Assembly: GCF_019455385.1 (NCBI RefSeq)
Contig: NZ_JACOFR010000022.1
Coordinates: 62,001-126,000, forward strand
Source of the DNA: Bradyrhizobium sp. BR 10289
GTDB lineage: Bacteria; Pseudomonadota; Alphaproteobacteria; Rhizobiales; Xanthobacteraceae
Length of the DNA: 64,000 nt
Direction of reading: 5' to 3'
Shown here: positions 27,935-36,043 of the stretch, in pieces
Layout: each line of letters starts with the position of its first letter
Numbering within the stretch: the stretch's first letter is position 1
Notes under the pieces: model-generated
Told to the model about the DNA's origin: nothing
Seen by the model: the letters and a program-made list of their open reading frames with translations, nothing else
The model's database searches: none
Program-made: the position numbers and the translations under genes

Positions 27935-28141
27935 AGGTCATCCTCGAAACGCCTGTCACTACAATTATCGTGTATCACTTCAGGGGTGCGGCCCAACACT
28001 GTCACTGTGATCCGCCGGGGCGGATAGGTGGCCGGATATCGCGGACCAGCTAATGGGACCCAGTACTGAAACGCGCCGATGATTGGCCGCCAACTTCAAA
28101 TTTTGATTCCCATCTCCGCGGTCTTCTGATTCAGTGTTTCA

Positions 28142-28897
28142 ATGGCGGAAACTTCAATCGAATGGACCGACGCAACTTGGAATCCCGTTGCCGGGTGCAC
28201 CGTGCTGACGGCCGGCTGCACCAATTGCTATGCCATGCGAATGGCGGCCAGGCTCGATGCAATGGGGCTCGACAAATACGCCGGGTTGACCCGCAAGAGC
28301 GGCGGCCGAGCAGTTTGGACCGGAAGGGTCCGGTTGGACGCCAAATCTCTCGAAGCGCCGCAGGCTTGGAAGAAGCCGCGGAAGGTGTTCGTCAACTCAA
28401 TGTCCGACCTTTTTCATCCGAAGGTCCCGAAAACGTTCGTTTTGCAGGTGTGGAGGGTGATGAAAGAAACACCGCGGCACACCTACCAAATTCTGACTAA
28501 GCGTCCTGAGACCATGGTGGAGATGCTTTCAGATTCCCGGTTCAGTGTTTTGCCGAACGTCTGGCTGGGCACAAGCGTTGAAGACTCGCGGGTACTCTCA
28601 CGACTAGACGCGCTACGAGCCGTGCCAGCGGCGGTACGCTTCGTCTCCTTTGAGCCCCTAATCGGCTCTGTCGCCGCTGGAGATTTATCCAGCATCGATT
28701 GGGCAATCGTCGGTGGAGAAAGCGGACCGCGAGCACGTGAGATGAAGCCTGAATGGGTGGAGGAGATCGAAGCCATGTGCCAGCGCGCTGGAACGGCATT
28801 CTTCTTCAAACAATGGGGAGGCAAAAACAAGAAAGCTGCCGGCCGCCTGCTCCACGGCCGCACTTACGACGCCATGCCGCCGGCTTTGAGGATGTGA
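28142..28897 (+). CDS. Three-Cys-motif protein, phage Gp37/Gp68 family (DUF5131)
   Basis: A 251-residue protein of the Gp37/Gp68 family, first seen in phages. The N-terminus WTDATWNPVAGCTVLTAGC continues into TNCYAMR, giving Cys19-X6-Cys26-X2-Cys29, a radical-SAM-like iron-sulfur motif with unusual spacing. Other family blocks: VFVNSMSDLFHPKVP (82-96), ILTKRPE (117-123), VWLGTSVEDSRV, RFVSFEPLIG, VGGESGPRAREMKPEW (190-205) and FFFKQWGG. The reaction is unknown. It converges on its usual partner TcmP with a 34-bp overlap of the 3' ends. Base composition looks less GC-rich than the flanks. The upstream ribosome-binding site is weak. Confidence 0.9.
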   Translation: MAETSIEWTDATWNPVAGCTVLTAGCTNCYAMRMAARLDAMGLDKYAGLTRKSGGRAVWTGRVRLDAKSLEAPQAWKKPRKVFVNSMSDLFHPKVPKTFVLQVWRVMKETPRHTYQILTKRPETMVEMLSDSRFSVLPNVWLGTSVEDSRVLSRLDALRAVPAAVRFVSFEPLIGSVAAGDLSSIDWAIVGGESGPRAREMKPEWVEEIEAMCQRAGTAFFFKQWGGKNKKAAGRLLHGRTYDAMPPALRM

Positions 28898-29754
28898 TTC
28901 CCGACGCGGCTGGCCAGCCCTATCGCTTTCGGATCATCATTCGAAACGCAGAAGAACAACGAGAAGCGCTGCGGGCGATCGTGTAGAGGTAATGGCAGTG
29001 GCTTGAGTACCGCCGAGAAGATAGTTTCCAGCCGCTTTTTGGCGTACGCCTCAAGGCCGGCGACGTCCGCCGATCGCTGCCGCGGCTCCTCTACGATCCC
29101 CTCAAACAAATCTTCTCGGACCGTCTTTGGGTAGAGTTCCTCTTCCCATGCATCGGACCCAAACATGCGAGTGAGGGCGGCTCGTTTGTGCTGGTCAACG
29201 TCGGTCAGATCGCGCGTCGCCTGACGGTACAGTCCGGACAGCGGAAATAGAAACCAAACATCGATGGCCTTTGTTGCCGCCACCCTTTCGAGAGTCGACC
29301 AATCCAACTGCATTCCGTACGGATCGAGAAACAGGACGGCGCGCTTAGAATGCCAGCTGTTGCCAGCGATGAGCGATTGGAGTGCATCGTTAGCGTCGTC
29401 CTTGATCACCGCGATGCGCCTGCCCGAATGGATCGCTCTCAATTCTTCCAGAGCCGCGAAATACGTCGGCTTGTTTTCGATGAAGACGATAAAGTCAAAG
29501 GCCGGCCGCACGTCGATAGCGATTTTGGCTGAGCCGCGGCGGCGCTCCACTCTTTCCGGCTCGCCACCGTCTAAGAGGCCAGCCGGCCGTTCTTCATGCC
29601 GAACAGTTCGCGAGCCAGTGCCTGCGAAGGCGTCGATATACCAAAGCTCTCCGAACTTTCCTCTTAGCGCTGTGGTGAAGAAGTGCAGGTATTTTTCGAC
29701 AATGGAGAGCTTTAGCTCTGTGTGTTGATCGCCGAACTCGTGATCGACTGGCAT
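28864..29754 (-). CDS. tcmP: Three-Cys-motif partner protein TcmP
   Basis: A 296-residue protein of the TcmP family, defined by its co-occurrence with Gp37/Gp68 proteins. By eye it has a Rossmann methyltransferase layout: YIDAFAGTGS (39-48) like motif I, VFIENKP (90-96) with an acidic residue after beta-2, and LFLDPYGMQ (141-149) like the DPPY motif IV of nucleic-acid methyltransferases. That activity is an inference, not established. Later segments DVWFLFPLSGLYRQA and LYPKTVREDLF fit the family. The N-terminus is VDHEFGDQHTELKL. It is antiparallel to its partner rather than in one operon. Confidence 0.88.
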   Translation of the reverse strand: MPVDHEFGDQHTELKLSIVEKYLHFFTTALRGKFGELWYIDAFAGTGSRTVRHEERPAGLLDGGEPERVERRRGSAKIAIDVRPAFDFIVFIENKPTYFAALEELRAIHSGRRIAVIKDDANDALQSLIAGNSWHSKRAVLFLDPYGMQLDWSTLERVAATKAIDVWFLFPLSGLYRQATRDLTDVDQHKRAALTRMFGSDAWEEELYPKTVREDLFEGIVEEPRQRSADVAGLEAYAKKRLETIFSAVLKPLPLPLHDRPQRFSLFFCVSNDDPKAIGLASRVGNHILKAGGMAS

Positions 29755-29973
29755 TGCGGCAAACTCATTTGGGGCGAAAGGATCATTTCAACCACGAGTC
29801 GCGGCCTACTAGCAATGCGCCCCTATTTTGGACTTACCGCAAATTAGCGGTAGGGCATGTCGCGACTAGCTGCCGGCGTGCTGGGGCCACCGGCGCAACT
29901 AGCAGAGTGGTAGCTGTTTCGTATCTGGGCCCGCCAGGAAATATGGCTGCCACGTCTAATTGATTGATCTAAT

Positions 29974-30050
29974 TGGTACAGTTGGGTGGGCTCGAACCAC
30001 CGACCTCCTGTTCCACAGACAGGCGCTCTAACCAACTGAGCTACAACTGC
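29974..30050 (-). tRNA. tRNA-His (GTG)
   Basis: Minus-strand cloverleaf with acceptor GCAGTTG/CAACTGT (one G-U), D stem GCTC/GAGC, anticodon arm CCTGT-CTGTGGA-ACAGG with anticodon GTG, T arm GGTGG-TTCGAGC-CCACC, A73 and encoded CCA. There is no extra G at -1, and A73 replaces C73, as known for alphaproteobacterial tRNA-His. Its 3' end faces the TcmP cassette; 29755-29973 holds no gene. Confidence 0.95.
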
Positions 30051-30256
30051 ATCCTTGCGAGCCGCCCTTGCGGGGCGCCCTTGAGAGGGCCGACAACCGA
30101 GGGGGCTGGACGGGGCGGAAACTAGGTGCAACGGCCCGGTTTGGCAAGGCCGCAATGGTGCGAAAAACCGGCGGAAATCACAGCTCGTACGATGAAAATC
30201 GCCAATTCCGGTGTCTATGCGTGATTGAGAGGGCGCCCTCCGCTCGTGAGACCTGA

Positions 30257-30329
30257 GCCCCTCACCCGGATCGGTCCGGACGATGCTTCGCATCGCCGGG
30301 GCGATCCGACCTCTCCCTGCTGGAGAGGT
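30257..30329. repeat. CCCCTCACCCGGAT ... CCGACCTCTCC repeat, degenerate copy
   Basis: Shares CCCCTCACCCGGAT, a GATGCTTCGCATC stem and CCGACCTCTCCCTGCTGGAGAGGT with the elements at 52664 and 63008. It fills much of the gap between tRNA-His and the phasin terminator; the remainder (30051-30256) shows nothing. Confidence 0.65.
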
Positions 30330-30331
30330 AA

Positions 30332-30360
30332 GAAAAACCCGGGCCTTTCGGCCCGGGTTT
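30332..30360 (-). terminator. Rho-independent terminator of the phasin gene
   Basis: AAAACCCGGGCC-TTTC-GGCCCGGGTTT. On the minus strand the stem is followed by a T run, 27 bp after the phasin stop. Confidence 0.9.
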
Positions 30361-30386
30361 CTGAAGTCGACAGACCTGCCGAAAGA

Positions 30387-30824
30387 TCAGGCGGCGGGCT
30401 GCTGGTAGAACTTCGAGGCGCTGGCCTTGATCGGCTCGGCGGTCTCGGAGGCGATGCGCTGGGTGAGCTCGACCAGCTCCTTGGCCTGGGCCTGGAAGGT
30501 CTCGAGCTGGGTCTTGGCGTGGCCAGTCCAGAGCGCGAAGGCGTCCGAGGGCGACTTCACGCTGAGCAGCTCCTGGGCGAAGTCCAATGAGGCCGACGAG
30601 TTGGCCTTCATGAACTCGACCAGCTTGGCGGTGTACTCGCTCGCGCCCTTGCTGGCGGTGGTGAATACGGCCTCGACGGTGCCGTTGTGGGTCTCGGCCG
30701 CGTCCTTGAACTTGGCGTAGTTTTCGCGGGCCTGCGACACGCCCTTTTCGGCGAACGCACGCACCTGCTCGGGAACCTCGAACGGAATGATCGAGGCAGA
30801 AAACGGATCAGTCGCACCTGTCAT
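30387..30824 (-). CDS. Phasin family protein
   Basis: A 145-residue helical protein that coats polyhydroxybutyrate granules. Phasin_2-type features are the start SIIPFEVPEQVRAFAEKGVS, the central ENYAKFKDAAETHNGT and LVEFMKANSSASLDFAQELL, then QAQAKELVELTQRIA. It lacks a signal peptide and Cys. Two sites matching a PhaR-type consensus lie about 155-190 bp upstream, which fits regulation by polyhydroxybutyrate status. It is monocistronic with its own terminator. Confidence 0.93.
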   Translation of the reverse strand: MTGATDPFSASIIPFEVPEQVRAFAEKGVSQARENYAKFKDAAETHNGTVEAVFTTASKGASEYTAKLVEFMKANSSASLDFAQELLSVKSPSDAFALWTGHAKTQLETFQAQAKELVELTQRIASETAEPIKASASKFYQQPAA

Positions 30825-30978
30825 GGTTGTCCCTCACGCTTAAAGAAAAAATCGAGTGAGCCCTCCGGCGCGCCCGCCGGGCCCCGAAAGCCTGACATTC
30901 AGCGGGTACGAAGACTGGAAACACGAACAAGCTGGCTCGCCCAATGGCCCAGTCGTATGGCTGCCTAACATGTCAACA

Positions 30979-31013
30979 TTGTGCAACGCAATGCGGCGGC
31001 GGGGTGCGATGCA
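30979..31013 (-). promoter_or_regulatory. Two PhaR-like boxes upstream of the phasin
   Basis: On the minus strand TGCGTTGCACAA (30990-30979) fits the motif TGCRNYGCASMA, which I recall for Bradyrhizobium PhaR, at all 12 positions. TGCATCGCACCC (31013-31002) fits at 11 of 12. The two sites are 23 bp apart. The recalled consensus should be checked. Confidence 0.5.
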
Positions 31014-31085
31014 AAATTTAATCTCGGAGAGAGCGAGGTTCCTTCGCATGGGAACCCGGGGTTGAGGTAGCGAGATGCCCCGCGC

Positions 31086-31127
31086 CGTCATTCCCGGGCG
31101 CGCCGCTTGCGCGAGCCCGGAATGACG
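31086..31127. repeat. Palindromic repeat (CGTCATTCC type)
   Basis: CGTCATTCCCGGGCGCG and CGCGAGCCCGGAATGACG are near-perfect inverted arms. Related to 887-990. The rest of the 520-bp gap between the phasin and kinase starts holds only the PhaR-like boxes and a small GCGGC-TTAAG-GCCGC-TTTT hairpin at 31211. Confidence 0.7.
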
Positions 31128-31346
31128 GCGGAGGGTCCCCTGTCCGTCACGCTGAATCCTGCGGATGCCACCGGCTTGCTGCTTGCGGGTTCAGCCACAT
31201 TAAGGTTATCGCGGCTTAAGGCCGCTTTTGGCGGGTGCGGGACGTGGACCTGCCCGCCGCCGCAGGCGATACTAACCCTTTCTTAAGGCTGTCATTCCCG
31301 GCAGCCTCGTGACGTGACGCCACAAGCGGGACTTGAAGCCGGTCGG

Positions 31347-34300
31347 ATGAATAGTTCGGATTTCCAGTTGCGAGGCGTGGGCGATCCGAGGCTGGCCGTG
31401 CACGCAACGTCGCAGCTTCCCACCTGGCTCTGGTCGATCGACGGCACGCGCGTGCTCTGGGCCAATCCGGTCGGCGCAAAACTGTTTGGCGCGGCGAATT
31501 CCAGCGCGCTTGCAGAGAAGATGTTTGGACCGGCCGATGGCCATCGTCGCCAGGTGGCCCGGCTCGCCCGCCAGCTGCCGGCGGGCGGCACTGTGCGGCT
31601 GGAGCGGCTGCGCGGCTTCGGCGCCCGGCTCGGCACACTGATGACCTGCGCCTGCGCGCGGCTCGACTTCGCCGACGGCGGCCACGGCGTGCTCGTCACG
31701 GCGATGGATCCGGTGGGCCGCACCATGCCGCTGGTCGAGCGGCTGCACCGTCTCGTCGACGGCGCCAAGGTGCCGATGGCGGCGTTCGCGCCCGACGGAC
31801 TGTTCGCGGGCGCCAGCGAAGCCGCGCGCTCCTTGCTCGGTTTCCGCGATCTCACCGAAGCCGGCCTCGAACAGGCACGCAGCGATGCGCTTGAGACAGG
31901 CCGCGCCGAGATGCCTGTCGGCATCGGTCAGATGGTGCTGCAGCGGGTCGGCACTGGCGAGGATGTCGCTTTGGTCGCGCTGATCGAGCCGGCCGTGCGG
32001 GCGGCGGCGGAAGAAGTTGCGACGAAAGAAGTCGCTCGGCCTGCTGGTGCTGATACTCCGCCGCGAGCGGTGCCGGAAGATGTGCAAGCCGCGCCGCCGA
32101 ACGAAGCGCCAGTCGACATCGCGTTGTTCGATGCTTTCGCCGAGCCGGTCGAGGCGCCCGCGCAAGAGGCGCAGGCGAGCGCGCCGGCGACGGAGATCGT
32201 GACGATCCAGGACGCCGTGAAGGAAGCCGCCGAAGGGCCGGCTGAAGCCGCGCCAGAGACTCCGGTTGATAACCCAGATGAGGCCATTGTGCCGCCGCAG
32301 GCTGCGCCCATCACATCAGGCATGGTCGAGCCGCCGTCAGCAGAGCCGCCCGCACCGCGCCAGCATCCGCTGCGCTTCCTCTGGCAGATGGATGAGGACG
32401 GCCGCTTTGTGCTCGCCTCGGACGAATTCATCCGCCTGATCGGCGCGCACACCGCCGCAGGCTTCGGCCGGCCCTGGCGCGAGATCGCCGAGCAATTCTC
32501 GCTCGATCCGGAGGGCCGCGTCGCGCAGGCGCTCGATAGCCACGACACCTGGGCCGGCATCACCGTGAACTGGCCGGCCGATGGCGGCGAGCATCTGCCG
32601 GTCGAGTTGGCGGGCCTGCCGATCTACGACGGGAATCGCAACTTTGCGGGCTTCAAGGGCTTCGGCGTCTGCCGCGATCTCGACGCGCTCAACCGGCTCG
32701 ATGCGCTCCGGCGGTTCGAGCTGTTGGCCGCGCAGCCGGCACACCTGTCCGCGGACATCGTGGAGCCCGAACCGGAGCCCGTCGCGGAGGCGCCGCCCCC
32801 GGTCATCGTGCCGCCCGAGCCTGAGCCCACACCCGAGCCTGTCGCCGAACCACCCGAACCCGTCACCGAAGCGCATTCACATCGAACCGATCCGGAAACG
32901 CCAGTGGAAACGCCTCCCAATGTCGTGCCGTTCCGCCCCGCCGGCGATGTCAAATCACCCGGCGATCAGAGATCGCCGACGCTGACGCCTGTCGAGAACA
33001 GCGCGTTCAACGAGCTCGCGCGGCAATTGTCCGAGCGGCTCGAACGCGAGCGCGAGACGATCGCGTCCAATGCGTCGGAGCCGCCGGCGGCGGAGCTCAC
33101 GCCCGAGCCGCCGATGCCCGAGCCTGAGCTGGAAGCACCGCAAGCCGCGGCGGAATGGCTGACCGAGCCGGCGCCGCCCGCGCAAGGCCACAGCGTGCGC
33201 GACCGCGCGCTGCTCGACCTCGTACCCACGGGCATGCTGATCTATCGCCTCGACCGCCTGCTCTACGCCAACCCGGCGTTCCTCGCGCGCATGGGCTATG
33301 CCAGCCTCGCCGCGCTGGAAGATGCCGGCGGGCTGGATGCGCTCTATGTCGAGCCGGGCGTGTCCTCTGCCAGCAGCACGTCGCAAGGAGGAACGCCCGT
33401 CACGATCAGCGCGACGCTTGCCAATGGCGAGGTGCCGCTGCCGACCACGGAAGCGCATCTGCACACCATCGACTGGGACGGCGACAGCGCGCATGCGCTG
33501 ATCTGCGCGCTGCCGCAGGCTGCACCTGTCGTTGCTGCGCCCGCGGTGCCGCCCGTCGCGGCCGAGCCGATCGTCCCGGAGACCGTTCCCTTCGCGCCGG
33601 AGCCCGAGGCCCAGGCCGGCGATGCCGACGCCGAGGATCTCGCCGCGATCCTCGACACCACGGCCGAGGGCATCGTGATGTTCGATGCCGAAGGCAACAT
33701 CCACGCCTGCAACCGCAGCGCCGAGGCGCTGTTCGGCTATGACGGCGCCGCCCTGATGCAGCAGAACCTGGTGACGCTGTTCGCGCCCGAGAGCCAGCAT
33801 GTCGTGCTCGACTATCTCGACAACCTCAAGAGCCAGGACATTGCGAGCCTGCTCGACCACGGCCGCGAGGTGCTGGGCCGCGAGAAGAAGGGCGGCGTCA
33901 TTCCGCTCGCCATGATCATGGGCCGCACGCGTCCCGATGGCCCGAACTTCTTCGCCGTGTTCCGCGATCTCTCCCACGCCAAGAAGGACGAGAGCGAGCT
34001 GACGCAAGCGCGGCGCCTGGTCGATGGCGCGGCCAATGCGAAAGCCGACATGCTGGCGCGGATCAGCCACGAGATCCGCACGCCGCTCAACGCCATCATC
34101 GGCTTCGCCGAGGTGATGATCTCCGAACGCTTCGGTTCGCTCGGCAACGAGCGCTACGGCGAATACATGAAGGACATTCGCGCCTCCGGCGAGCGCGTCA
34201 TCGCGATCATCAACGATCTGCTGGAGCTGTCGCGGATCGAGACCGGCAAGCTCGATCTCAATTTCGCCAACCTCAACCTCAACGACCTGGTCGAAGCCTG

Positions 34301-34730
34301 CGTCGTGGTGATGCAGCCTCAGGCCAACCGCGAGCGCATCATCATCCGCACCTCGCTCGCGCATGCGCTGCCGCAGGTCACCGCGGACACGCGCGCGATG
34401 CGGCAGATCACCATGAACCTGATCTCGAACTCGATCCGGCTCGCCAGCGCCGGCGGCCAGGTCATCGTGTCCACGGCCGTGACCGACCGCGGCGAGGTCG
34501 CGCTGCGCATCCGCGACACCGGCCACGGCCTCACCGAGCGCGAGGTCGCAGCCGCAATGGAGCCGTTCCGCACCCCGCCGCCCGGCGATGCCGCGGACAA
34601 TTCCGCGCTGAGCCTGTCGCTCACCAAGGCCCTGGTCGAAGCCAACCGCGCCCGGTTCAACATCAAGAGCGGCGCGAGCTCGGGCACGCTGATCGAAGTG
34701 GTGTTCACGCCTGTCGTGGCGGGGGCGTAA
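31347..34730 (+). CDS. Multi-PAS sensor histidine kinase, PdhS/PleC-like
   Basis: A 1127-residue soluble kinase. The start at ATG 31347 (MNSSDFQLRGVGDPRLAVHA) is chosen over a GTG 33 bp upstream without a ribosome-binding site. PAS-like segments are seen near residues 20-130, 335-450, 615-730 and 765-880, joined by long Pro/Glu/Ala linkers. The phospho-acceptor is His908 in ARISHEIRTPLNAIIGF. The N box (NLISNSIRLASAGG) and G1 (DTGHGL) are present, but the G2 region reads NSALSLSLTKAL, lacking the usual GTGLGL glycines. The core closely resembles PdhS, the polar cell-cycle kinase of Rhizobiales. No transmembrane helix is evident. Confidence 0.9.
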   Translation: MNSSDFQLRGVGDPRLAVHATSQLPTWLWSIDGTRVLWANPVGAKLFGAANSSALAEKMFGPADGHRRQVARLARQLPAGGTVRLERLRGFGARLGTLMTCACARLDFADGGHGVLVTAMDPVGRTMPLVERLHRLVDGAKVPMAAFAPDGLFAGASEAARSLLGFRDLTEAGLEQARSDALETGRAEMPVGIGQMVLQRVGTGEDVALVALIEPAVRAAAEEVATKEVARPAGADTPPRAVPEDVQAAPPNEAPVDIALFDAFAEPVEAPAQEAQASAPATEIVTIQDAVKEAAEGPAEAAPETPVDNPDEAIVPPQAAPITSGMVEPPSAEPPAPRQHPLRFLWQMDEDGRFVLASDEFIRLIGAHTAAGFGRPWREIAEQFSLDPEGRVAQALDSHDTWAGITVNWPADGGEHLPVELAGLPIYDGNRNFAGFKGFGVCRDLDALNRLDALRRFELLAAQPAHLSADIVEPEPEPVAEAPPPVIVPPEPEPTPEPVAEPPEPVTEAHSHRTDPETPVETPPNVVPFRPAGDVKSPGDQRSPTLTPVENSAFNELARQLSERLERERETIASNASEPPAAELTPEPPMPEPELEAPQAAAEWLTEPAPPAQGHSVRDRALLDLVPTGMLIYRLDRLLYANPAFLARMGYASLAALEDAGGLDALYVEPGVSSASSTSQGGTPVTISATLANGEVPLPTTEAHLHTIDWDGDSAHALICALPQAAPVVAAPAVPPVAAEPIVPETVPFAPEPEAQAGDADAEDLAAILDTTAEGIVMFDAEGNIHACNRSAEALFGYDGAALMQQNLVTLFAPESQHVVLDYLDNLKSQDIASLLDHGREVLGREKKGGVIPLAMIMGRTRPDGPNFFAVFRDLSHAKKDESELTQARRLVDGAANAKADMLARISHEIRTPLNAIIGFAEVMISERFGSLGNERYGEYMKDIRASGERVIAIINDLLELSRIETGKLDLNFANLNLNDLVEACVVVMQPQANRERIIIRTSLAHALPQVTADTRAMRQITMNLISNSIRLASAGGQVIVSTAVTDRGEVALRIRDTGHGLTEREVAAAMEPFRTPPPGDAADNSALSLSLTKALVEANRARFNIKSGASSGTLIEVVFTPVVAGA

Positions 34731-34879
34731 GGCGCAAGAGTCCCGTCGTGCGGCCCTCGCGGCGGGCGCCGGCCTTGCAACTTCTTCCCGATCGGGAACC
34801 GAGGGCGTGCTCGGGGCTTGTGTAACGTACTGGTCCCGTTGCTTTTCCCCTGCAGCCCTCGCATCTCGTGTGATCGCAC

Positions 34880-36031
34880 ATGGCCGAACGCCTGAAATCC
34901 GCGGCAGCGAAGAAGGCTCCGCTCAAACGGAACGACGGCCCGACGGCCAACGAACGAAAGCCGCTGCCGACAGGCGCGACGGCGCGCATGAATGCGCGGG
35001 TCGTGCTCGCCCTCATTCTCGTCGCCCTCGCCTTGTGGACCGCAGCCGGCTTTCTGCCGGCATTGATCTGGGCCGCAATTCTGGCAACCTCGTTGTGGCC
35101 GCTCTACGTCAAGTTCGCCGCGCGCATGAGCTCCGGCCCGTCCGGCCTGTCCGCATTCGTCTTCACCCTCCTGGTCGCGCTCATCCTGTTCACGCCCATG
35201 TCGCTTGCGATCTATCAGATCGCGCAGCAGGGCGATCTCTTGGTCGGCTGGTTGAAGAAGGCCGGAGAGAGCGGGATCGAAGTCCCGGAATGGCTTGCCC
35301 GCCTGCCGATCGCCGCAGAGAACGTGCAGCAGTGGTGGCGCAGCAATCTGTCGGACCCCAAGGCCGCGGCGGAATGGCTGAAATCGGTCAATGCCGACAA
35401 CGCGTCGGATCTGTTTCGCACCTTCGGTGGGCAGCTGTTGCATCGGTTTTTCCTGCTGCTGTTCTCGCTGCTGGCGCTGTTCGTCCTGCTGCGCAACGGC
35501 CGGTCGATCGCCGATCGCATTCTGGAGACCTGCGATCGGCTCCTCGGTGAGGCTGGAGAAGGTCTCGCCGAGAAGATGGTCGATGCGACCCGCGGCACGG
35601 TCAACGGCACGGTCCTGGTCGCGGCAGGGGAAGGGTTGTTGATCGGCGTCGGCTATCTCGTCGCGGGAGTGCCGAATGCCATCGTCTTCACGATCCTCAC
35701 GACGGCCTTCGCCATGCTGCCGTTCGGCGCCTGGCTCGCCTTCACGGTAGCGGCGCTGGTCCTGCTCGCGGGCGGCGGCAGCGGGATCGCAGCCGCCGGG
35801 GTGTTCTTCTGGGGCGCCATCGTCATGTTCGCCGGGGATCATTTTGTATGGCCGACCTTGGTCGGCGATTCCGCGCGGCTGCCGTTTCTCTTCGCGTTCG
35901 TCGGAATCTTCGGCGGCCTTGCCGCCTTCGGTCTGCTCGGACTGTTCTTGGGTCCGGTGATCATGGCCGCCTTGCTGGTGGTCTGGCGCGAGTGGATCTT
36001 CCGCCCGACCATTTGCGATACCGCGGCGTGA
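34880..36031 (+). CDS. AI-2E family transporter
   Basis: A 383-residue inner-membrane protein of the former UPF0118 family. A polar N-terminus (about 1-35) is followed by about eight hydrophobic segments, for example VVLALILVALALWTAAGFLP and the C-terminal FVGIFGGLAAFGLLGLFLGP. The conserved region around FRTFGGQLLHRFFLLLFSLL is present. Family members export diverse small molecules or act as sodium-proton antiporters, so autoinducer-2 export is not assumed. It follows the kinase gene after 149 bp. Confidence 0.88.
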   Translation: MAERLKSAAAKKAPLKRNDGPTANERKPLPTGATARMNARVVLALILVALALWTAAGFLPALIWAAILATSLWPLYVKFAARMSSGPSGLSAFVFTLLVALILFTPMSLAIYQIAQQGDLLVGWLKKAGESGIEVPEWLARLPIAAENVQQWWRSNLSDPKAAAEWLKSVNADNASDLFRTFGGQLLHRFFLLLFSLLALFVLLRNGRSIADRILETCDRLLGEAGEGLAEKMVDATRGTVNGTVLVAAGEGLLIGVGYLVAGVPNAIVFTILTTAFAMLPFGAWLAFTVAALVLLAGGGSGIAAAGVFFWGAIVMFAGDHFVWPTLVGDSARLPFLFAFVGIFGGLAAFGLLGLFLGPVIMAALLVVWREWIFRPTICDTAA

Positions 36032-36043
36032 TCAGGCAGCGCC

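Noticed and set aside
27267..28141. Several 60-170-codon frames between the secreted hydrolase and the three-Cys gene
   Set aside because: None has a ribosome-binding site or domain. Part of the region is explained by the degenerate IS3 transposase.
30948..30976. TTGACA on the minus strand as a phasin promoter
   Set aside because: The -35 is perfect but no acceptable -10 lies 16-18 bases away (ACTGGG or a mis-spaced CATACG).
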